Of a DNA stretch of 64,000 nucleotides, positions 43,540-54,702 are shown piece after piece. Location: contig OZ022241.1 of assembly GCA_963978895.1 (NCBI GenBank), positions 11,583,356 to 11,647,355 of the forward strand, in the 5' to 3' direction. Position 1 is the stretch's first letter, and each line of letters starts with the position of its first letter. The position numbers were made by a program, and so were the translations under genes. The DNA comes from Erpobdella octoculata (taxonomy: Eukaryota > Annelida > Clitellata > Hirudinida > Erpobdellidae). The notes beneath the pieces are model-generated. The model had not been told where the DNA came from and ran no database searches. It was given only the letters and a program-made list of their open reading frames with translations.

Positions 43540-45020
43540 AAATTTGAAGATTATTCTGCGGTGAGGTGTTTGTTACCACCTTCTGTGTTTCTTCTACGCA
43601 AAAATCAAGTTATCTTGGAGACTGAGGACTCATGGGAAGGTTGCAGCAGCACTTTTCCAAAGTTATCTGAAGATCTCTGGTTTCTTACAAACAACTTCAA
43701 CTACACAAAGATGTCTATTCAAAGGAGTAGACAATCGAAGAAGTCTCTGGGTTTGAAACCCTTGAAGTAAATTTTACTGTTTTAGAAATTAGGAAGTTTG
43801 AAGATTATTCTGCGGTGAGGTGTTTGTTACCACCTTCTGTGTTTCTTCTACGCAAAAATCAAGTTATCTTGGAGACTGAGGATTCGTGGGGGGAGGTGCA
43901 ATAACCCTTTTCCAAAGATATCTGAAGATAACCGTTTCTTACAAACAACTTCAACTACACAAAGATGTCTATTCAAAGGAGTGGACAATCGAAGAAGTCT
44001 CTGGGTTTGAAACTCTCGAAATAAATTTTGCTGTTTTCCTTAAATTGTTTTAGAAAGTGGGAACTTTGAAGATTATTCTGCGGTGAGGTGTTTGTTGCTG
44101 CCTTCTGTGTTTCTTCTACGCGAAAATCAAGTTATCTTGGAGACTGAGGACTCACGGGGGAGGTGCATCAGCCCTTTTCCAAAGATATCTGAAAATAACC
44201 GATTTATTACAAACAATTTCAACTACACGAAATGAAGCATAGGAAGATTGAAAGTTTGAAACTTTGTCTGCGGTTCACGGTTTGCGCTTTCTATCTATGA
44301 TGGTACGGAGGAAAGTGCAGCAGCCCTCTTCCAACGATAAATGAAAATAACCTCTCTCTCCTTCAATCCAACATTAAAATGTCTAGTCAGAATAGTAGAC
44401 AATTTAAGAAGTCTCTGGGTTTGAAACCTTTGAATTGTTTTAGAAAGTAGAAATTTGAAGATTATTCTGCGGTGAGGTGATTGTTGCCAATTTCTGTGTT
44501 TCTTCTACGCAAAAATCAAGTTATCTTGGAGACTGAGGACTCATGGGGGGAGGTACAGCAGCCCTTTTCCAAAGATATCTGAAGATAACTGTTTCTTACA
44601 AACAACTTCAACTACACAAAGATGTCTATTCAAGGAGTGGACAATCGAAGAAATCTCTGGGTTTGAAACCCGCAAAATAAATTTTGCTGTTTTTCCTAAA
44701 TTGTTTTAGAAAGTGGGAAGTTTGAAGATTATTCTGCGGTGAGGTGTTTGGTGCTGCCTTCTGTGTTTCTTCTACGCGAAAATCAAGTTACTATCTTGGA
44801 GACTGAGGACTCACGGGGGAGGTGCATCAGCCCTTTTCCAAAGATATCTGAAAATAACCGATTTCTTACAAATAATTTCAACTACACGAAATGAAGCATA
44901 GGAAGATTGGAAGTTTGAAACTCTGTCTGCGGTTCACGGTTTGCGCTTTCTTCCTATGGTGGTACGGAGAAAAGTGCAGCAGCCCTCTTCCAACGATAAA
45001 GGAAAACAACCTCTCTCTCC
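43540..45020 (+). repeat. Monomer array of element F
   Basis: Type-A monomers start near GATTATTCTGCGGTGAGGTG at about 43549, 43801, 44071, 44461 and 44727. Two type-B monomers (GGAAGATTGAAAGTTTGAAA...CGGTTCACGGTTTGC) lie near 44240 and 44900. Each A unit includes CTCTGGGTTTGAAACCC. Element H has only two A and one B. Confidence 0.8.
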
Positions 45021-45359
45021 TTCAAACCAATATAAATATAAAGTCTATTTGATGAAATGAAGATACAAATGTTTCTCTACAATAGACACGGACTCTTTAA
45101 AGAGTGAATATAGCATGTCTGTAAGTTCGTGGATCATGGTACTCGCTTTCTTCATAATGTCCCTGTGGGAGAAAGTGCAGCACAACCCTCTTCCAAGAAC
45201 CTCTACAGACAATTTAGCAAATGCAGAAAAACAATCTTTGAAGTTACGTGGACACCAAAGACTTTTTGCGGATAACGGAACTGACGATCCCTGGAGAGGA
45301 ATTGCAGCTGTCTATAGCCAATGAGAACAGAAGTCAGCAAGACACGGACAGGCAAAAGT

Positions 45360-46060
45360 AGAATAATTCATCGTGACAAATCTTTGTTCTACATAAATTT
45401 TTGAATTTGATTTGTATATAATCATTTTTATGAACTACAAGATTTTATAGATGTTCTAACATACCATGTACAGATTATTTGAAAATACACTAATTTTCAT
45501 GTTAAATTTACACTTGTGTAATCATTTCATGGACAATTTCTCGTTATTAAACAATTCACTAATTTAACTTACATTTTTGTACAATATCTACACATGTTAT
45601 GACATAATATGTAATGATTATTTGACATAACATAAATATTCATTATTGTTATGATAAAATTACATTTCTGTAAGAATTTCATTGACATATCAATCTTTTA
45701 TTAGGAAACAATTTAATAAGTTAACTTTTATTTTTGTAAAATATCTACAGACGATATTACATACTATGTACCGATTACTTGACAATACACAAATATGTAT
45801 ATACAAAAAAGTATATTAGCTTAGTAAATTGACATATCAATTTTTCTATATGAAATAATTTACTAAGCTAATATACTTTTTTGTACGTTATCTACAGACG
45901 TTATGACATAATATGTTCATATTCTTTGACAATATATTTATATTGATTATGATAAAATTACACTTATGTAATGATTTCATGGACATATCAATTTTTCGTT
46001 ATGAAATTATTTGCTAAACTAAATTACATTTTTGTACAATTTCAAGTTATTTTTTGTGTC
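45360..46060 (+). repeat. AT-rich tandem repeat of about 150 bp in element F
   Basis: Units are marked by GTAATGATTTCATGGACATA-like blocks (about 45514, 45663, 45830, 45962) and TACATTTTTGTACAATATCT. The homologous array in H is at about 60230-60870. Confidence 0.7.
45802..45885. repeat. Perfect 29-bp inverted repeat unique to element F
   Basis: The arms at 45802-45830 and 45857-45885 are exact reverse complements with a 26-nt loop. In element H the right arm is present, but the left position has the ordinary repeat sequence, so the left arm was copied from the right in reverse. Confidence 0.9.
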
Positions 46061-46965
46061 CAAATCGACTAAGTCGGATAAGGACGTTAAATAAAATAAA
46101 AAAAATAAAAAAAAAAAAAAAATGGAATTTCAGTTTCAAAAAGAAAAGATTCTTTACCTGTCTCTCGTAGAGTACGGACGTATTTGCTGCTGCTCCTTTA
46201 TTGCGTACGTGACTTCGCTCACGTAGCGACCTTTGCGAAAGTTATTCGATTTCTAATCGAAATTTTGTTTAAATTAGTTTAACTAATTAATTTGAAATTA
46301 ATTTAAACGTTTATATACTGCTAAAGAAGTTCTGACTTCTACTTGTTGCATTCGGAAATTCTGTTTTCCCGAATTATTGCAGTTGGAAGTTCTGTCTTCC
46401 AGGAGGTTCTGCCCTCTTCAGAAGGAAGTTCCGTCTTCCTTCGACATATTCGCCACTTCACCAAAACTCTTCACCTTCAACTCCAGCGTCCCAGCCACTT
46501 CCACCTTCACTTCTGCCTCTTTTCACTCCACGTTCGACTTCTCTGACTCGTCACTCTCTTCCTCTCAGTTTTTGAAAGGAAGAAGTTTCAGGAAGTTTTA
46601 GTCTTGAGCAAGAGTGTGGGCCGTGTCCCTTCTGTTTCCTCTTGAGTTTTTAAGAGGTTCGTTCGGAGGGCTAGTATTTTGAAACTGTCACCTGGGTTTG
46701 AAACCCTTGAGGTTATTTTGGTATCTTTTTGTTTTGGAGTATTCTGCTCTAATTAAGGTAGTTTCCTTAATTTTTTTAGTTTTTACAGTACCTTCTGTAC
46801 TGATTTTTGTTATATTTAGTATTTTATTTAGAAATTCTTTACTTTTAATTTGTTTCTTTTCTACCTGTTGTACAAGAGAGTGTTTAAACAGAGGACCATC
46901 GGCTTCTCCGGTGGGTCCGTTATTTTCTATTTAAGATTTTGTAACGGCCCTCCGGAAGGAGCCTA

Positions 46966-48238
46966 TGATCACAACTAGCGTCACAACGGCTTCAAAGCCG
47001 CAAAAACGTAAAACAGAGTCGACGGGATCTCTTGACTCAGTCTTACATCTTACATCAGTGCTGAGTCAATGGCAAGAAAAGAAAAGAAAATGTCTAAGAT
47101 CGAAGACGACACCTTTCAGCTGGGAAAATCTGAGGTCCGCAGACAGAGAAAGCAGAAGAAGGCGTCTTCATCCGATTCTGAGGACGACACGCCACTGATG
47201 GAGGTCGTAACTCCAGAAAAAGAATCAGTTAAAATAGAAGTTGTAGAGCTGTTGAATCCCTTCAAAATAGAAGAAGCTCTGAAGCAGATGCTCAAAGTTC
47301 CTCCAAAAGTATATTCGAGAGGGCGTCATCTTTCAGTAAGATGTGACTCTCAAGAGGATGCTGACCTCTTGAAGAAAATTGAAAATCTTGGAGGATTCAA
47401 GGTCAGGATCTTTCTTAAGTTGAGAGCTCGACCTGTCGGAAAACCGACAAAAAAGATGATTGTTCTGGGAGTGCGTCTTGAGATACCCCTAAACGTCATC
47501 GCAGAAAAAGCTGGTTGTCTTGAAGCCACCAGGATCAACAGAAAAGTGGAAGGTCAGCTTCAGCCAACCACAGCTGTCGTTTTCGTCTACGACGTTGGTA
47601 CCGTTGTACCAGAAAAACTGTACTTGGCGTATTTGGCTTTCAAAATCAAGCCATACGTCAACGCACCTGTCCGCTGCTTCAAGTGCAACAGCTTCGGACA
47701 CGTCGCAAAGTACTGCAGAGGAGAAACTTCCTGACCAAGATGCGCTGGACCACACGCCTTCAAGAATTGTAAGGCAGAACAATCAGCCAAACCGACGTGT
47801 GCTAGTTGCAAAAGTACAGAGCACCGTACAGGCGACAGAGAATGCCCAAAGTACATCACGGCAGTCACACTGAACAAGATTGTCGCCACGAAGGGAGTGT
47901 CCTTCGCGGAGGCAGTGAAGCTGGTCAAGAAAACAGAGCCATCTGCACAATCATCGACTTTGGTACCGAAACGACAGCTGCCAATTCTTCCAAAAGAAAC
48001 TCCTGCGGTGGTGAAGCATTTCAAAGAAGCTTTCACACAGACTTGCGAGATGGCGACTCAGACGGAGGAGAACGATGTTATTCAGCCTTCAAGAAAAGAT
48101 GCAGCCACTGGATGTGAAGAATCAGTGCCGATTAGTTTGCTCGCCCAAATTGTGGCTAACTGTACTGATGATTCAATAAAGCCAACCACGAAGGGATGGA
48201 TTGAGGAAAGCTTCAAAGAGCTTCAATACAATTTTTGA
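46966..48238 (+). pseudogene. I-like LINE ORF1, copy E
   Basis: The start codon is changed to AAG (CCGGAAGGAGCC where B/D have CCGGATGGAGCC). The N-terminal part is frame-disturbed, and a Cys codon in the second knuckle became TGA at 47732. The C-terminal end is lost after FKELQ. The first zinc knuckle CFKCNSFGHVAKYC is intact. Confidence 0.85.
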
Positions 48239-48392
48239 GAAGCTATCTTCAGAGTAGTCCTCAGGTCCGACCGTGGCAAGGCAAAGGCCAGCGAACTCAA
48301 GAAGCACATGAATCTCATCGCATCATCGCATCTCATTGCCTCGCAGATTGGTCTTTCGCAAACGCGACCAAGTTCATCATCATCCCTCCAAG

Positions 48393-51300
48393 ATGGACGA
48401 CATTAGTTCCATCATTCAGTGGAACTGCAGAGGCATCATCAATAAAAGTGCCGAATTAGCAAACACCATCAAAGGCTTGAGCTCTCCTCCAGTTGCCATC
48501 CTACTTCAAGAAACATTTATCAACTCTACAAAGTCTTTCAATTTTCGAGGCTACAACGTGGCTAGAGTTGACCATTCGCAAAAACATGGAAATGGAGTTG
48601 TCACTCTGATTAGAGATGGCATTCCATTCAGCATAGAAGTTCTCTCAACAGACCCTGCCGTCCTATCTACTTCTGTCAAATTCAAAAGTGGCAAAGTAGT
48701 CGACATGATAAACGCTTACGTCAGCCCGTCAGATAACAGACAAGAGACAGGCGATACCTTAAGGAAGATTTTGGCCAGGCCAAACATCTTTTTTGCCGGT
48801 GATATTAACGCCCATTCCTGTCTCTTTGGTCACAAATCGTCGAATACTCGAGGTCGACTCTTAGAGGACTCGATGGCACTTCATAGTTTGGTGACCCTGA
48901 ATGATGGCTCGGGTACACACGACACACCTTCAAACGAAAGAAGCCCGATAGACATCACGATTACGACGCCTCAACTCTCCATAAAATCAACGTGGACTGT
49001 CCTTGAAGACACGATGGAGAGCGATCATCATCCGATTTTAATCACTCTTAACGACAAACTCGAGAATTGTTCAAGAACTTCTCGAGTCCTCAATACGACC
49101 AAAACAGACTGGCATCAATACAACGCCATGGTTGCTAAGTTGATGAATACCACAAAAAAAGATGAAAACGTCGACCAGCTGTTTAATGATTTTCAGAAAA
49201 CGCTGAAAGATGCAATCGTGATGTCAACACCATCAGCAAAGTCTGCCAAGAATAGAGATCTGCCACCAGTGCCATTCTGGAATAGAGATTGCAAAACAGC
49301 AATCAAGCTGAGAAACAAAGCTAAGAACCTCTACAAGAGGTCACCGACGCCGATCAATAAAGACGAATACAAGAGGCTCCGATCTGATGCTCAACGAGTT
49401 GTTCGAAAAGCTAAAGCCAACCACTGGCAACGCTTTTGTTCAACTCTTGACAACAACACTACGCTCGATCGTCTTTGGAAAACAGTGAAAAGCATGGCTG
49501 GACAGAGGACCAAACACCAAGAAGTCGTCTTGCGAAATCCAACAGATGGCAAAATCCTCTACTCCGAAGTCGAAAATGCAAACCTTTTGGCTGAAACAAT
49601 AGCCGCCAATTCGTCAGACGAAAATCTCCACCACAGCTTCATAAAAGAGAAAGCGGCAAGAGAGCGAAACTTCGAAATTGATCGGGGTCGTCCACCTTCT
49701 ACTGAAGCTCAAGAGCTCAATGAACCGATCTTAGTATCGGAACTCAACGACATTCTCAGCAAGCAGACCAGAAACACGGCACCTGGACCAGACGGACTGA
49801 CGTATGAAATGTTGAGGAAACTGGATGGTGAAAACAGAGAGCAACTCCTCGACATTATCAACGAGTTCTGGAGTCAAAGCATGCTACCAGCTTCATGGAA
49901 AAAGTCTATCGTCATCACCATTCCAAAGCCAAACAAGCCGAGAAACATTCCAAACTCGTACAGGCCGATCTCACTGAATTCCACTGTTTGCAAAACAGTC
50001 GAGAAGATTCTGAAAAGAAGGCTGACACACTTCATAGCCAAGAAACAGCGACTTGGACCAGAGCAGTCGGGCTTTCTCAACGGAAGATGTACGCTCGATC
50101 AGATATTGCGACTTCAGCACGACATCGCATACAGTGTGAGAAACAGATCGGCCACGCTGGGAGTTTTTCTCGACTTAGAAAAGGCTTTCGATCTCGTCTG
50201 GAGAAATGGCGTTCTACAGAGACTCGAAAAATGGGCATTCGAGGAAAATTCTCGAATGGCTGGCGGATTTTTTACAAAATCGTACGATAAAAGTGAGAAT
50301 TGGAGAGACACTCTCAGACGAAAGAACAATCGATAATGGAACTCCGCAAGGCAGTGTCCTGAGTCCTTTGCTCTTCATCTTGCTCCTCGACGTCATTCCG
50401 AGACCTCCAAATGGCATAAAACTCTCGTTATACGCCGATGACTGTGCAATCTGGACAACTGGTAGAAACACGGAGAAACTCTTCAACAATCTGCAAAAAT
50501 ACCTCAACCAAGTTGATGAGGTGTTGACTAACTGGGGCTTCAAGATCTCGGCGGGAAAGTCTTCCTTTGTCTTCTTCTCAAAGATCTTAGATCTCCTCCA
50601 AGACGACGAAAAACGAAACCTAGTGATTGGCAACATCGCTCTCCAGAGGTTGAGGAGCGTTCGTTTTCTCGGAGTAGTCTTTGACGAAGGATTGACGTGG
50701 AAGAACCAGTTAGCTGAAACAGCTAAAAAAGCAGAAAAAAGAGTTAACGTCTTGCGAGCAACCACTGGGCTCAGTTGGGGACTAAGAAAAGACAACCTTT
50801 TGATGCTCTACACAACCATAATCAGATCGGTCCTTGACTATGGCTGCGAAGCGTTCAATCAGTCTGCTGCTTCTTCCAAAAAAGTCTTAGATCGAGTACA
50901 GAGAAAAGCACTCCTGGTCGTGACTGGTGCCCTCAGAGGAACCAGTCTTGCCTCACTCCAAGTCGACTGCGGAGAGATGCCTCTCGAAATAAGACGGGAA
51001 GAGCAGACAACACTTTACTTGATTCGTACCAGACGGATCAAAGATCATCCCACGAAAGAAATCTTCTTTCCGAAACCGTGGGATAAAGTCGTTTGGACGA
51101 AAAGAAACATGAGTAAAAGGAGACAAAAGCGTGTCATCACTTCTGCCCCGAAGAGGATCATCGATTCGTTGAAAAATCTTGAAAATTTCGACTTCCCCAA
51201 AGACAGACCATTGTTGACGCCACCCTGGAAACTTGTTTCTCCAGCCATCGACACATCCCTGCTGGGCTGCGAGAAAAGCTCTCCATCAGTACTCCCGAGA

Positions 51301-52224
51301 GCTTTAGAAAAAATCGCCACATATCAAGGAACTGTGGCGATCTACACAGATGCTTCAAAAGTGAAAGAAAAGACGGCCATCGGTATATTCTTCAAAACTC
51401 TCAACGTCGAGTTTGCAAGAAGAACACCAGATCATCTCTCAATTTTCACAGCCGAGATAACAGCCATTCAAACTGCTCTTGAGATCATCCTTGAAAATGC
51501 AGAAAACTTTCAAGAAAACGCTGGAACGAACAAAGTTACCATCTTCACAGATTCTCTAAGTTCGATTTCAGCGCTCCAGTTCAGAAACAAAAGTCATCTT
51601 CGCACACAAGCAACAGATGTTCTCAATCTGGTAACAGAATGCAGCAAGAAGGAGATAGCCTGCAACCTTGTCTGGGTTCCCAGCCACGTTGGGATACCTG
51701 GAAATGAAAAGGCTGACAGACTTGCAACAAGTGCAATTGCATCACCAGAAGTCCAACTGAAAACACACGTTGAATGGGCAGACATCAATAACTTTGTCAA
51801 AAACGAGAGCAGACAGCAGTGGCAGTCAAACTGGTCGGTCGGTAAAGACAGCAACTTCTTTAGAAGAATCTGTCCAACCGTCTGTATGAAATCTCCTTTT
51901 GAAGATTCTGGCTCGAGAGAGAAAGAAATCATCATCGAAAGACTCCGACTTGGCAAAACGACTCTCAATTCTGAGTTTCACAAAATGGGCATATTGGAAT
52001 CTGGAGTCTGTGAAAGATGTTGCGACGGAGCTCAAGAGACAGTTGAACATTTTCTGATGAATTGTCCAGGAAGACAATCTCTCCAGAGGTCGCTGAAAGA
52101 ATGCTGTATAAAACAGAGAAAACAGCAAACATTGGAAGAAATTCTCAACGACAGAGCAGCCACAACATTGATCTTCGCGTGGATAAAAAAAAAAGAGCGA
52201 AATCTACAACTTGAAAAAAAGTGA
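48393..52224 (+). pseudogene. I-like LINE ORF2, copy E, frameshifted in RT
   Basis: The endonuclease and N-terminal RT are open from the ATG at 48393. Two single-base deletions near 50229 and 50245 shift the frame between VLQRLE and LEWLADFLQ. The rest (LYADD, RNase H, knuckle) is open to 52224. Only this lesion separates it from full length. Confidence 0.87.
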
Positions 52225-52589
52225 TGATGATGATCTCACTTGTATATTTTGATCTAACCACGCCCCCAGCTGTCGATCAACACCATCAACCAGGTCGGCC
52301 AACAACGATAAAAAAACAAACTTAGGAAAAAAAGTGTCAAAACACCACGTGCGACATTAAAAAAAGAGAATTCTCCTGATTGGCTGCAAGTGACACAGCA
52401 CGATTGTCACTTCTGACCACTTTTTGCGAAGAAATTCAAAATTCGATTATTTCTCTTCACATCGGAGCTAATATGTTGCTGTCTCTCATTTGATGTTTTC
52501 AACATTTTGGAGCCACCACCGTCCAAATCGACTTCAAGTCGGAAAAGGACGTTAAATCAAACAACAAACAAACAAATGGAATTTCAGTT

Positions 52590-53241
52590 CGTTTTTTTTT
52601 CCTCTTAGAGTTCGGTCGACTTTTGCGTTCGGTTGCTCTTAAATTGCTATTTGTTGCAATTATTTTTCAGAATTTTTTGTCTGACTATATTTAGATAATT
52701 CGTCAAACTTAGTTCAAATTTCTATGAATAAAACAAGTTCGTATATTTTCGTTCGAAAAGAATAGAACTAGTTTTATTTCGTTCGAAAGAACTCGCTGCT
52801 TTGACTTGTTCGAAAGAACTCGTTTTGACTCGTTCGAAAGAACTCGCTTAAAATTCGCGCAGTAGTCGAACTAATATGAACTAGGGTTTGAAACCCTTTA
52901 AGTGAGGCGAATCCTGCGACTTTCAGTCAAATCATCAGTATAAAGGTTTAGTTCAACCTAGAAAACCAGTACCTTCTGTACAATTTTGTGTTTATAGTGT
53001 TCATTGTTTAGTTAAAATTTTGTCTTGTGCCTTTTTTGTCTTGTATATTGTTTTTGAGTGCTATACTCTGTTTGTCATTTGGTTTACCTTGGTGTACATT
53101 TGTTCTCTACCTTCTGTACAAAATATTTGTGTTTGTGTTTGAGTACTTGTACTCGTTTCTGTCTTTTGGGGTTTAGAATAGAGGTCCGTCGGCTTCACCG
53201 GTCGGTCCGTTTATTTAGTTAAGTCTATAACGGCCGTCAGG
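52590..53241 (+). promoter_or_regulatory. 5' UTR of family 2 copy G
   Basis: Contains four GTTCGAAA(A/G) units at about 52750, 52781, 52808 and 52832 (three as GTTCGAAAGAACTCG), the GGGTTTGAAACCC palindrome at about 52885, and paired ACCTTCTGTAC motifs at about 52971 and 53109. ORF1 ATG follows GGCCGTCAGG. Confidence 0.5.
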
Positions 53242-54702
53242 ATGGAGTCGATGGAAGTAAATTACATCATAGATAAACAAAAGAGTTTGTCTCAAAAAAG
53301 AAAAACCGAATCTATAGGATCAATGGACTCGTTAGACGACTTCAAAAAAAATTCGAAAGTAATTAAAATAAACAGTAAAGAAGAGGAAATAGTCAAATCC
53401 AAAAAACAAGTTAAAAAAGAGTTGAAAGCAATGAAAAAAGCTGAAAAAGAAAAAGCTGAAACCTTTGAAATAAATTCTTCTGATAAAATGGAAACAGCTC
53501 CAGAAATAAAATCAGAAGAAAAGATTGAAATATTGATACTTGAGGACAGATTGAAAATAAATCCTATCAGAATACAAGAAGAACTGTCAAAAATAATAGG
53601 TAATACTCCTAAAATATTCGGAAAAGGAAAAATGATCACGGTATTTTGCAACAAAATAGAAGCACTAAAACTCAAAACAGTTGATAGAATTGCTGATTAT
53701 TAAGTTCGCATAATTCAACAAAAACCAAAATTTGACAATATAATAAAGAAAAAAATGATTGTGACGGGAGTTCCTCTATTTGTTACAACAACTTTTATAG
53801 AAGAACAAACTGGATGTACTCAAGCCAAAAGAAAATTAAAAAAAATTGATGGATTGCTTCAAGAAACAACAGCTGTAATAATGGAATTTAACATTAACCA
53901 AGAAATCCCAGAACGATTGAAAGTAGCTTATGTTTCTTACAAACTGAAAGTTTATATTTCTCCGCCCGTTAGATGTTTTAAATGTAATAATTTTGGACAT
54001 GTATCAAAGTACTGCCGAGGTAACATTTCTTGCCCAAGATGTGCTGGTCCACACAATCTTAAAGAATGTCAACAAATAACAACAGAAACTCAAACATGTG
54101 CCAGTTGCAAAAGTAAAGAACACAAAACTGGAGATCGAAATTGTCCACAATTTATTAGAGCCGTTGAATTGAATAAAATTGTTGGCGAAAAAGGAATTAG
54201 TTATGCAGATGCAATCAAATCAATAAGAAAATCTGTTGTCACAAAACCTATAATCTCTCAAATAACAAAACCTGTTATTCTACCTGAAACAATCATTCCA
54301 CCAAAAAAGCAACAATCCTCAACTCAAACTGAATCAAACATTGAAAAACCTAAATACAAAGAAATGGTGACTCAGACAGAAAACTTTGAAGAAAAAGTTG
54401 ATAAAGCTGTTCAAAAAGAAGAGGAAGAACTTGTTCCTGTCTCCCTCATTGCCAACGTCATCCTGAATACCACGACAGCCATAAGAATTCAAGGCAGAAA
54501 TTTACCAACTGAGGCACAAGAAGAAATCATTAAAGCCCTCAAAGAAACAACTTATAAAACCTTAGTTCGTTCCAAAAATGGTGTAGAAATAGCTCAAGCA
54601 CTTAAAGCACGTTTAGAAAAATTGGGTCAACTCAGAAAAAGTGCAAGCACATTATCGATGACACAACTCTCCTTCCCAAACCAATATGGGAACAAAAAGT
54701 AA
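53242..54702 (+). pseudogene. I-like family 2 ORF1, one nonsense codon
   Basis: A Lys-rich N-terminus, a central domain interrupted by TAA at 53701-53703 (IADY-stop-VRII, where family 1 has GYKVRV, so Lys to stop), and the three zinc knuckles (CFKCNNFGHVSKYC, CPRCAGPHNLKEC, CASCKSKEHKTGDRNC). The frame is otherwise kept. It overlaps ORF2 by 17 nt. Confidence 0.87.

Larger units (their letters stand above)
42890..46122 (+). mobile_element. Non-autonomous I-like element F (tandem monomers, no ORFs)
   Basis: Lies between two TGGAATTTCAG sites. Its 5' region (about 43195-43400) resembles the family-1 5' UTR (CCAGCGTCATAGCCACCTTC, a TTCGAC stretch, then CCCAGTTTTGAGAAGAGG). The middle has monomers of about 260 bp, the 3' third an AT-rich repeat of about 150 bp, and the 3' end the family hairpin AAATCGACTAAGTCGG plus GACGTTAAAT. 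No RT, endonuclease or gag is present. It looks like a passenger mobilised by autonomous relatives. Confidence 0.65.
46137..52576 (+). mobile_element. I-like LINE copy E (family 1, plus strand, degenerate)
   Basis: Same organisation as B and D but more diverged: 5' UTR hairpins at 46206-46225 and about 46246-46262, ORF1, ORF2, 3' UTR, and a hairpin tail ending AACAAACAAACAAA. It is flanked by TGGAATTTCAG on both sides (46123 and 52577). Confidence 0.88.

Noticed and set aside
52740..52860. Heat-shock elements in the family 2 leader
   Set aside because: GTTCGAAAGAAC does not keep the 5-bp alternation of nTTCn/nGAAn blocks required for a standard element.
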